The notes under the pieces are model-generated. The model was not told the DNA's origin. It made no database searches and worked only from the letters and a program-made list of their open reading frames with translations. A stretch of 64,000 nucleotides of DNA from positions 62,001-126,000 of the forward strand of contig NCHQ01000002.1 of assembly GCA_002281855.1 (NCBI GenBank). The letters are read 5' to 3'. Shown here one piece after another: positions 58,085 to 64,000 of the stretch. How positions within the stretch are numbered: the stretch's first letter is position 1; every line of letters starts with the position of its first letter. Both the position numbers and the translations under genes were made by a program. The stretch comes from Rhodospirillales bacterium 24-66-33. GTDB lineage: Bacteria > Pseudomonadota > Alphaproteobacteria > Reyranellales > Reyranellaceae.

Positions 58085-58837
58085 ATGCGCGGACTGGACG
58101 GTAAGAACGTCATCGTGACCGGCGGCGCAGGTGCGATCGGCAGTGCCATCTGCCGGCGCTTCGCGGGCTATGGCGCGCGGGTCGGGGTGTTCGACAAGAA
58201 CCTCGACGGCGCGAAGAAAGTCGCCGCCGAGATCGAGGGATACGCCTCGGGCGTCGACATCGCCGACTACCAGGCGGTCGGCGCGGCGATCGCCGACTTC
58301 GAAGCCAAGGCAGGCCCGACCGACATCCTCGTGAACAATGCCGGCTGGGACCGCTTCGCCAATTTCATCGATACCACGCCCGACCTGTGGGACCAGCTCA
58401 TCGCCATCAATCTGCGCGGACCGCTCAACATGAGCCACGTCGTCCTGAAGGGCATGGTGGTCCGCGGCAGCGGCCGCATCGTCAACATCGCCTCGGACGC
58501 CGGCCGCGTCGGCTCCTCGCAGGAAGCCGTCTATTCCGCCTGCAAGGGCGGCATCATCGCCTTCACCAAGACCGTGGCGCGCGAGGTCGCGCGCAAGGGC
58601 ATCACCCTGAACGCGGTCTGCCCCGGTCCCACCGACACGCCGCTTCTGGCTGCCGTCGCCGGCGACGACGAGCGCGGCCAGAAGGTGCGCGCCGCCCTCG
58701 TCAGCGCCATTCCGATGAAAAGGGTCGGCCAGCCCGAGGACATTCCGGGCGCCGTCTGTTTCCTGGCAAGCGACGATGCGAGCTTCATCACCGGTCAGAC
58801 GATCAGCGTCTCCGGTGGTCTCACCATGCATGGATGA
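58085..58837 (+). CDS. SDR dehydrogenase, BadH-like
   Basis: 250 aa NAD-dependent SDR. GGAGAIGSAICRRFAGYGARV, NNAGWDRF, IVNIASDAGRVGSS, and YSACKGG as catalytic Tyr/Lys; C-terminal TISVSGGLTMHG. The NNAGWD and SDAGRVGSSQEAVYSACKGG blocks closely resemble BadH (2-hydroxycyclohexanecarboxyl-CoA dehydrogenase), so a cyclic or branched hydroxyacyl-CoA substrate is plausible. Start at 58085; the frame extends upstream into the repeat. Upstream neighbour is an enoyl-CoA hydratase. Confidence 0.9.
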   Translation: MRGLDGKNVIVTGGAGAIGSAICRRFAGYGARVGVFDKNLDGAKKVAAEIEGYASGVDIADYQAVGAAIADFEAKAGPTDILVNNAGWDRFANFIDTTPDLWDQLIAINLRGPLNMSHVVLKGMVVRGSGRIVNIASDAGRVGSSQEAVYSACKGGIIAFTKTVAREVARKGITLNAVCPGPTDTPLLAAVAGDDERGQKVRAALVSAIPMKRVGQPEDIPGAVCFLASDDASFITGQTISVSGGLTMHG

Positions 58838-58850
58838 AGGAGCGTACCCG

Positions 58851-59729
58851 ATGAGCGACTTGTGGATTCAGCCGACCGGCGCGGCCCTCGCCGCCGACGT
58901 CCACGGCGTCGACCTCTCGAAGCCGGTCAGCGACGAGGTCTTCGCCCGCATCGCCGAGGCGTGGGGCGAGCACCTGGTGCTGCGCTTCTCGGGCCAGAAG
59001 CTCGACGACCGCATGCTGATGCAGTTCAGCGCCCGCTTCGGTGAACTGGACCGCGTTCCGGTCGCCGCCGCCAGCCTCGACCGCGCCGATTCGGACGTGA
59101 TCGACGCGGCCCGCGAATGGGTGGCGGTGATCGCCAGCGTGAAGAAGGATGGCAAGGCGGTCGGCAGCCTCGGCAACTACGAACTCGTCTGGCATACCGA
59201 CATGTCCTACAATGCGCTGCCGCCGCGGGCGTCGCTGCTCTACGCGCTGGAAGTGCCCGCCGACGGCGGCAACACAGGCTTCCTCAACATGTATGCGGCC
59301 TACGAGACCCTGACGCCCGACCTGAAGCGCGCGATCGAGGGCAAGACCTGCATTCACGATTCCAGCCGCAATTCGGCCGGCGAACTGCGCAAGGGATTTC
59401 AGCGCACCCTCGACGTGCGCCAGACGCCGGGCGCCGTGCATCCCCTCGTCCGCCTGCACCCCGTCACCGGCCGCAAGGCGCTGTTCCTCGGCCGCCGGCC
59501 AGGCGCCTACGTCCATGGCCTCGAGGTCGCGGAGAGCGAAGCGCTGCTCGACGCGATCTGGGCGCATGCCACACAGGAGAAGTTCGCCTGGTATCAGAAG
59601 TGGCGCGCCGGCGATCTGGTGATGTGGGACAATCGCTGCGTCATGCACCGCCGCGACGCGTTCGACGAGAGCCTGCGCCGGCTGATGCATCGCACGCAGA
59701 TCGTCGGCGAGACCGTGCTGGCGGGCTGA
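58851..59729 (+). CDS. TauD/TfdA-family alpha-ketoglutarate dioxygenase
   Basis: 292 aa Fe(II)/2-oxoglutarate dioxygenase. Metal ligands HxD in WHTDMSYN and the distal His in DNRCVMHRRD, with the 2-oxoglutarate Arg in SLRRLMHRTQI. PTGAALAADVHGVDLSKP at the N-terminus is typical. Hydroxylates an organic acid, sulfonate or ether-type substrate; which one is unknown. 13 nt after the SDR, and only 4 nt before the next gene, so part of the same operon. Confidence 0.92.
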   Translation: MSDLWIQPTGAALAADVHGVDLSKPVSDEVFARIAEAWGEHLVLRFSGQKLDDRMLMQFSARFGELDRVPVAAASLDRADSDVIDAAREWVAVIASVKKDGKAVGSLGNYELVWHTDMSYNALPPRASLLYALEVPADGGNTGFLNMYAAYETLTPDLKRAIEGKTCIHDSSRNSAGELRKGFQRTLDVRQTPGAVHPLVRLHPVTGRKALFLGRRPGAYVHGLEVAESEALLDAIWAHATQEKFAWYQKWRAGDLVMWDNRCVMHRRDAFDESLRRLMHRTQIVGETVLAG

Positions 59730-59733
59730 GGCC

Positions 59734-61020
59734 ATGAATCCCCTGCTCCTCGCCGCCGGATTCCTGCTGCTGCCCGTCGCGGCCCTCGCGGCACCGGATG
59801 CGGCACAGACGGCGGCGATCTGTGGTCCCCGCACGAGCTGCAAGGTCGCCAAGACATATGAGGCCGGCAAGTCGCCCGCCGGCGCGCCGCTCGCGGTCGT
59901 CGAGATTCATCTCGGCCTCGCCGACAAGCCCAAGGACCAGGACGAAGGCTGCCTCAACGGCAACGCGCGCGATGGCGGCGTCGAATACTGGCTGCTGGAC
60001 GGCACGGCGGCACCGAAGCAGGTCCTGCAGCTCTGCAACGACGGCTACGGCATGGCCGGTGTCGGCGAGGACGATATCGAGGTCGGCCCCAACCGCCTCG
60101 TCCATCACCAGTATGGCGGCTCGTCGTGGCGCTGGTCGATGAATGTCACCTATTCGCTTGTGCCCTTCCGCGCCGTAACCGAACAGGATTGCAGCTACCA
60201 CAATGTCTCGGAGCAGAGCGGCACGCTGACCGATATCGACTACCAAACGCGCCTCGTGCGGGCGCTGGCCAAGGACAGCACCCGGCGCGATCCTGGCATG
60301 GGCTGTCCGTCCTGGCCCAAGCCGCCGCAGACCTTCGCGGCGCGCATCGATGCGGACACGGTCGGCGCCTATCCGGTGGTGGCGCCCGGCCTGCCCGGCA
60401 AGGCGGCGATTCCGGCGGGGACCGCGCTCGGCAATTGCGTGCCCGGGATGACGACGGCCGGCGACAACGGCTTCGTCGTCTGGGGCAAGCCCGCGGCGGC
60501 CGACCAGGCGGCCGAGATCCGGACGGTCGGCGTCGGCAGCAACACGCTCATCCTGCAGGTCTTCGACCCTGTCCCCGCCGCCGTACCTTCGGGTGGTTCG
60601 TGGATCCACCAGCCGCATCTGGAGATCTGGGTCGGCCAAAACGACGAGCAGATCAACACGATGCTGCCGCTCGGGCAGATGACCCAGACCGGCATCACGC
60701 TGGACGGCGCCGTCCATCGCGGCGTCGGCAAGCCAGGCCCGCCGCCGAAGGTCGAGCGCTGGACGGCCCATGACGAGCGCTCCCGCCCCGTTACGGTCCT
60801 GCGCCTCGTCTGGCCCGACGAATTCGCGCTGATCCACGGGGTGACGGTCGTCTATTCCCAGGCCGAAGCGGGCAAACAGGCCCGGCTCGTCTCGACCGCC
60901 GGCTTCGCCGGCAACCGTCCGATCTACGTGCCGGACGTTCAGACACTGGCCGGCAGGCCCTCGACCTCCGACAGCGGCCTCTGTCGCGTTCAGGGTGGCC
61001 TTGTGGTTGCAATAGAATGA
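59734..61020 (+). CDS. Secreted protein of unknown function
   Basis: 428 aa. Signal peptide MNPLLLAAGFLLLPVAALA-A. The mature part is beta-rich with cysteines (TAAICGPRTSCKV, EGCLNGN, QLCNDGYG, EQDCSYH, GMGCPSW, LCRVQGG) and Trp-rich strands (SSWRWSMNVTYS, WIHQPHLEIWVGQ). No family recognised; the pattern suggests a periplasmic or surface beta-propeller or jelly-roll type domain. Four nt after the dioxygenase gene, so it may be co-transcribed, but a link in function is not shown. Confidence 0.72.
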   Translation: MNPLLLAAGFLLLPVAALAAPDAAQTAAICGPRTSCKVAKTYEAGKSPAGAPLAVVEIHLGLADKPKDQDEGCLNGNARDGGVEYWLLDGTAAPKQVLQLCNDGYGMAGVGEDDIEVGPNRLVHHQYGGSSWRWSMNVTYSLVPFRAVTEQDCSYHNVSEQSGTLTDIDYQTRLVRALAKDSTRRDPGMGCPSWPKPPQTFAARIDADTVGAYPVVAPGLPGKAAIPAGTALGNCVPGMTTAGDNGFVVWGKPAAADQAAEIRTVGVGSNTLILQVFDPVPAAVPSGGSWIHQPHLEIWVGQNDEQINTMLPLGQMTQTGITLDGAVHRGVGKPGPPPKVERWTAHDERSRPVTVLRLVWPDEFALIHGVTVVYSQAEAGKQARLVSTAGFAGNRPIYVPDVQTLAGRPSTSDSGLCRVQGGLVVAIE

Positions 61021-61037
61021 CCGGAAGCACAACCGCA

Positions 61038-61290
61038 GTTGACGCCAGTGTTTATTCTTCCTTATCCTTATATTTCGTCAGGATGACGTAAGCGGCAGTC
61101 GTTATCCTGGCGAAGAAACCCGGCAAGGGTCGATCGGGGGGAACGATGGCACAGATGGCGCAGCCACTATGGCCGAACGTAAGCAACGTGCAGTATCGCA
61201 ACGAACGTAATGAGCCCCTCGCAGGGCGTCAGCGCGAGGGCTCGCGGGAACGCTGACCTCGAACGGGCTCGCTGCGTCGCGAGTATCACG
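61038..61290 (+). other. Intergenic region with promoter-like sequence and two stable hairpins
   Basis: TTGACG (61039 area), 17 nt, TTATCC/TTATAT give a weak promoter. A 13-bp stem follows: CGTCAGGATGACG (61076-61088), 11-nt loop, CGTTATCCTGGCG (61100-61112), continuous as RNA with two G.U pairs. A second stem GAGCCC(C)TCGC / GCGAGGGCTC (61212-61243) lies downstream. May be a structured leader or small RNA. It lies upstream of no annotated gene on this strand. Confidence 0.35.
61146..61256 (+). CDS. Possible 36-aa small protein
   Basis: ATG at 61146 preceded by GGGGGGAA at 4-nt spacing, opening 36 codons to TGA. The peptide begins MAQMAQPLWPNVSN and ends in a very basic stretch (RQREGSRER). 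It lies 33 nt after the 13-bp leader hairpin. The strong ribosome site is the main evidence; no homology known. The second hairpin lies inside its 3' half. Confidence 0.28.
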   Translation: MAQMAQPLWPNVSNVQYRNERNEPLAGRQREGSRER

Positions 61291-62316
61291 TCATTGGTCC
61301 GACTTTCGGCCCGGCATCTTCAGCGCGCTCGCGCGACGCTGCGGCATCGGGTCCTCGAAGGCGCGCGGGTATCTATGGGGCTGGGCAGAAACGTCGTTCA
61401 GCTTCGTGAGTGCGTAGGCCGGCAGGCGCCAGCCGCCAGCCTTCAGTGTCTCGCCCAGTTGCTCCACGTTGCGGGCGCCGACGATGGCGCTGGTCATGAA
61501 GGGCTGATCCATCACCCAGCGCAGCGCCACCTCGGCCGGCGGCTTGCCGAGCTCCTTCGCGGTGTCGAGCAGCGTCTGCAGGATTTCGCCGTGGTTGGGC
61601 GCGAAGAACTTGCTCTGGAACCCCCAGCCCTCGGCGGAGCGGCTGCCCTGGACCTTCAGATTGCCCGGCGTGTACTTACCCGCGAGATATCCGCTACCGA
61701 GCGGCGACCAGGCCACGCAGCCCAGCCCCTTGAGCTGCAGCGCCGGCACGATTTCCTCGTCGATGTCGCGCACCACGAGGCTGTATTGCGGCTGGTAGGC
61801 GGCGAAGCGCTCCCAACCCTTCGTATCGCTGATCCAGAGCGCCTCCATCAGGCGCCAGGCCTCGAAGTTCGAACAGGCCGTGTAGAGGATCTTGCCGTCG
61901 CGCACGAGATCGTCGAGGGCGCGCAGCACCTCCTCGAGCGGCGTCTGATGGTCGACGTGATGGATGTAATAGATGTCGATGTAGTCGGTCTGCAGGCGCT
62001 TCAGCGAGCCTTCGATCTGCTGCTTGATATGCAGCCGCGACATGCCCGAATCGTTGGGGCGACCACCCATCGGATTGAAGAACTTGGAGGCGATGACAGC
62101 GTCCGCGCGCCGGCCCTTCAGCGCCAGCCCCAGCATCGTCTCCGACGTGCCGCCGACATAGGAATTGGCCGTGTCGAAGAAGGTTACACCCGCATCAAGT
62201 GCGGCGTTTACCATCGCCGAGGCGCCCTCCTGGTCGGCGCCGTTGCCGAAGGTCATGGTGCCCAGGCAGATCTCCGAGACTTTCAGGCCGGCACGGCCGA
62301 GATTGCGGTAGTCCAT
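61291..62316 (-). CDS. Aldo/keto reductase
   Basis: 341 aa NADPH-dependent oxidoreductase. MDYRNLGRAGLKVSEICLGTM, catalytic tetrad residues in TFFDTANSYVGGTSE (Asp, Tyr), VIASKF (Lys) and YYIHHVD (His), and the cofactor-binding IVGARNVEQLGE. The group resembles YajO/tiaS-like reductases of sugars and aldehydes. Divergent from the MerR/P-loop gene over a 138-bp region, so it is the first candidate for control by that regulator. Confidence 0.93.
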   Translation of the reverse strand: MDYRNLGRAGLKVSEICLGTMTFGNGADQEGASAMVNAALDAGVTFFDTANSYVGGTSETMLGLALKGRRADAVIASKFFNPMGGRPNDSGMSRLHIKQQIEGSLKRLQTDYIDIYYIHHVDHQTPLEEVLRALDDLVRDGKILYTACSNFEAWRLMEALWISDTKGWERFAAYQPQYSLVVRDIDEEIVPALQLKGLGCVAWSPLGSGYLAGKYTPGNLKVQGSRSAEGWGFQSKFFAPNHGEILQTLLDTAKELGKPPAEVALRWVMDQPFMTSAIVGARNVEQLGETLKAGGWRLPAYALTKLNDVSAQPHRYPRAFEDPMPQRRASALKMPGRKSDQ

Positions 62317-62393
62317 GGGCTTCCTCCGTCATCCGACACCGAGACTACGCCGTCCTGCGGTGATGAAGGAATGACTGTGCCTGGAAAAGCGTA

Positions 62394-62424
62394 TTGACCC
62401 GGCCCCAGGGACCGCCCTCATAAG
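62394..62424 (+). promoter_or_regulatory. MerR-type promoter with 19-bp spacer
   Basis: TTGACC (62394-62399), 19-nt spacer, CATAAG (62419-62424), 30 nt upstream of the GTG of the MerR gene. The spacer holds an imperfect dyad GGCCCC-A-GGGACC centred at 62407. A 19-20 nt spacer with a central dyad is the hallmark of promoters twisted open by MerR proteins, so autoregulation is likely. Confidence 0.6.
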
Positions 62425-62454
62425 GCGAACGGTCAACATCAGACGAGGTCGATC

Positions 62455-63426
62455 GTGAGCCAGTTCCTGAACGCATCCGACGCCGCCCGGCGTCTCGGCA
62501 TTTCCACCAAGGCGCTCCGCCTATACGAACAGCGCGGCCTGCTCGCCCCGATACGCTCCGACGCAGGATGGCGGGCCTATGGGCCGGAGGATCTGGAACG
62601 CGCTTCGGAGATCGTCGCCCTGCGGGCTCTGGGCTTCAGCCTGGCGCAGGTGGCGCGCATCCTGAAGGGCGATGCGAGCGGCCTGGAGCCGGCGCTGGCC
62701 GCTCACCAGGCTTCACTCGAAGGCCGCGTGCGCGAGCTGGTCGAGGCCATCGATGGCGTGCGTGCCCTGCGCGGCGACCTCGCGCGTGGCAGCGCGCCGA
62801 GCGCGTCCGAGCTCGCGCGCACGCTGATCCTGACGCCCGGGCTCCACGTCGCGTTCGACCTTCCCTGGCCGTGGGGCGGCGAGCCCTTCGAACTGCGCGA
62901 CATCCCGCCCCTCACCTACATCACCGGCCCCTTGGGCAGCGGCAAGACCCGGCTGGCGATCCGGATCGCCGAACAGATCGACGGTGTCTTCCTGGACCTC
63001 GACCGGGCCGCCGATCCTTCGCTGCAGCCGAAGATCGAGGCCACAGTCGGCCTGCTCGTGCAGGACGGCGCGACCGACACGGCGGCCCTCAGGGCCCTGC
63101 TCAGCGGTCTGGAAGCGTCGACGCCCGTCGTCGTCGACCTCATCGAACAAGGCCTCGACCGGCCGACGCAGGAAGCGCTGATCGCCCATCTGCGCCGGCG
63201 TAGTCCCGGCATGCCGCCGCTGTTCGTGATGACGCGCTCCAGTTCGATCCTCGATCTCGATGCGCTCGGTCCCGACGAGGCGGTGCTCTTCTGTCCGGCC
63301 AATCACGCGCCGCCGTTCCGCGTCGCGCCCTTTCCCGGCACGCCGGGCTATGAGGCGCTGGCCTCCTGCCTGGCCCCGCCGGAAGTGCGGGCGCGCAGCG
63401 AGGGGGTCATTGCCGTGCGGCGATGA
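62455..63426 (+). CDS. MerR-family regulator fused to a P-loop (ATPase-like) domain
   Basis: 323 aa. Residues 1-70 are a clear MerR winged HTH (NASDAARRLGISTKALRLYEQRGLL, AYGPEDLERA), then a dimer helix (about 76-110). Instead of a short effector tail there is a domain of 210 residues with Walker A GPLGSGKT (158-165), a Walker B-like strand TPVVVDLIEQ (Asp228), and a strand LFVMTRSSS. No ABC signature is seen. ATP or another nucleotide may be the signal. GTG start with CGAGG 6 nt upstream. Its last 20 nt overlap the convergent gene. Confidence 0.82.
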   Translation: MSQFLNASDAARRLGISTKALRLYEQRGLLAPIRSDAGWRAYGPEDLERASEIVALRALGFSLAQVARILKGDASGLEPALAAHQASLEGRVRELVEAIDGVRALRGDLARGSAPSASELARTLILTPGLHVAFDLPWPWGGEPFELRDIPPLTYITGPLGSGKTRLAIRIAEQIDGVFLDLDRAADPSLQPKIEATVGLLVQDGATDTAALRALLSGLEASTPVVVDLIEQGLDRPTQEALIAHLRRRSPGMPPLFVMTRSSSILDLDALGPDEAVLFCPANHAPPFRVAPFPGTPGYEALASCLAPPEVRARSEGVIAVRR

Positions 63427-64000
63427 CCTGCTTCAGCTTTGAATACATGGCGTAGTGCCAGTAGGGCCCGCCATGATCGTCGAGGCCCATGATGTTGTCC
63501 TGCATCACATAGGTGAAGTCCCGCGGGGTCGCGGCAACGATCTCGACATTGGCTGGCAGGTTCTGCAGCACCGGATCGTTCTTCGCGCCGAACATGTGCA
63601 GGAGATGGATCTTCTCGACAGTGCTCGCCGCAATCGCCCGCAGGAGTTCGCTCGACACCCTGTCCACATAATCCGGCGCGGGCTCCGGGCCCGCGCAATA
63701 GGCCGGATCGAATTTGCAATGCATCGGGATCGTGTCGAGGGCCAGGCGATTGCTCGTGTCGAGCCGGGCGCGGATCACCCTGTCCTTCGGGTCCAGTTCG
63801 ACCTCGGGAAAGGTCGAGGCCATCCAGTCGCGGATGCTGCGCAGCCGTGCGGGCGCGGCGACATGGCGTTCCTTGTAGTACTGCGCATAGGCCAGGATGA
63901 CGACGTCGCCGGGACGAATCCGGTCCTTGATCCGCTGCATCGTGACCAGCGCATTGGCCCACGAGTAGCCGGCCAGCGCATGGAGTTGCACGGAGGCGCC
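63407..64000 (-). CDS. C-terminal part of an SGNH/GDSL-like protein (cut by window edge)
   Basis: At least 197 codons; the 5' end lies beyond the window, since the frame is open to 64000. The visible part has LHALAGYSWANALVTMQRIKDRI, GDVVILAYAQYYKERH, and a C-terminal NIMGLDDHGGPYWHYAMYSKL. The pattern of a GYS loop, a strand (VVILAY) and a late Asp-x-x-His (DDHGG) hints at an SGNH hydrolase fold, but the catalytic N-terminal block is missing from view. Overlaps the MerR gene end-to-end by 20 nt. Confidence 0.55.
   Translation of the reverse strand, partial: GASVQLHALAGYSWANALVTMQRIKDRIRPGDVVILAYAQYYKERHVAAPARLRSIRDWMASTFPEVELDPKDRVIRARLDTSNRLALDTIPMHCKFDPAYCAGPEPAPDYVDRVSSELLRAIAASTVEKIHLLHMFGAKNDPVLQNLPANVEIVAATPRDFTYVMQDNIMGLDDHGGPYWHYAMYSKLKQVIAARQ

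Overview
The window is 64 kb of high-GC chromosomal DNA with dense genes, many GTG/TTG starts and short overlaps between genes. Gene content and order point to an alphaproteobacterium: dusB-ntrBC-ntrYX, hfq-hflX, a fused ispDF, a pyruvate dehydrogenase E1-beta with its own lipoyl domain, the rlpA-dac-tmk-holB-metG-tatD run, and tpiA-secG-pyrG. Several orphan tripartite-tricarboxylate (Bug) binding proteins and broad catabolic genes suggest a metabolically versatile soil or water organism. A Reyranella-like or other Rhodospirillales/Hyphomicrobiales lineage is my guess from gene style only. I see no rRNA, tRNA, CRISPR, transposase, integrase or phage gene.

Layout. 0-7.4 kb: secreted nuclease, acyl-CoA dehydrogenase, a Bug binding protein interrupted by one in-frame amber codon, msrBA, a LysR regulator divergent from an SDR-CMD-Atu4866 operon, and a lytic transglycosylase. 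7.5-15 kb: rlpA, D,D-carboxypeptidase, tmk, holB, metG, tatD and a metallo-beta-lactamase-fold hydrolase. 15-17.8 kb: a secreted protein of unknown function between AT-rich spacers, mazG, an inositol-phosphatase-family gene and a groES with no groEL beside it. 17.8-28.3 kb (minus strand): dusB, ntrB, ntrC, ntrY, ntrX, D-amino-acid transaminase, HAD hydrolase, hfq, hflX. The NtrX has lost the sigma-54 contact loop and the Walker B aspartate. 28.4-30.1 kb: ispDF and a CinA C-terminal-type amidase. 30.2-37.4 kb (minus): ftsB, pdhA, pdhB, pdhC, lpdA, lipA, ratA, covering pyruvate dehydrogenase and the lipoate it needs. 37.5-40.7 kb: drug/metabolite transporter, MarR-GNAT fusion, enolase.

40.8-47.3 kb is accessory material between eno and pyrG: a two-subunit nitrile hydratase, a LysR-Bug-tartrate/malate dehydrogenase set, and two secreted proteins of unknown function. 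47.3-53.9 kb returns to core genes: pyrG, secG, tpiA, a PpiD/SurA-like foldase and trpE. trpE is not followed by trpGDC. From 53.9 kb to the end the content is again accessory: amidohydrolase, orphan family-5 solute-binding protein, enoyl-CoA hydratase, BadH-like SDR, TauD dioxygenase, secreted unknown, aldo-keto reductase, a MerR regulator fused to a P-loop domain, and a truncated gene at the right edge.

Five copies of a roughly 85-105 bp palindromic repeat lie between genes, four of them between convergent pairs. A second type of paired palindrome (BIME-like) lies at 45.36-45.48 kb. Several short operators and promoters are readable: a perfect 15-bp palindrome between dusB and ispDF, two palindromes ahead of the MarR-GNAT gene, an inverted repeat that carries both -10 hexamers of a LysR divergon, and a 19-bp-spacer MerR-type promoter. 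I did not find a convincing multi-gene system of an undescribed kind. The best novelty candidates are the MerR/P-loop fusion with its promoter, the degenerate NtrX, the structured leader plus small ORF near 61.1 kb, and the repeat family.
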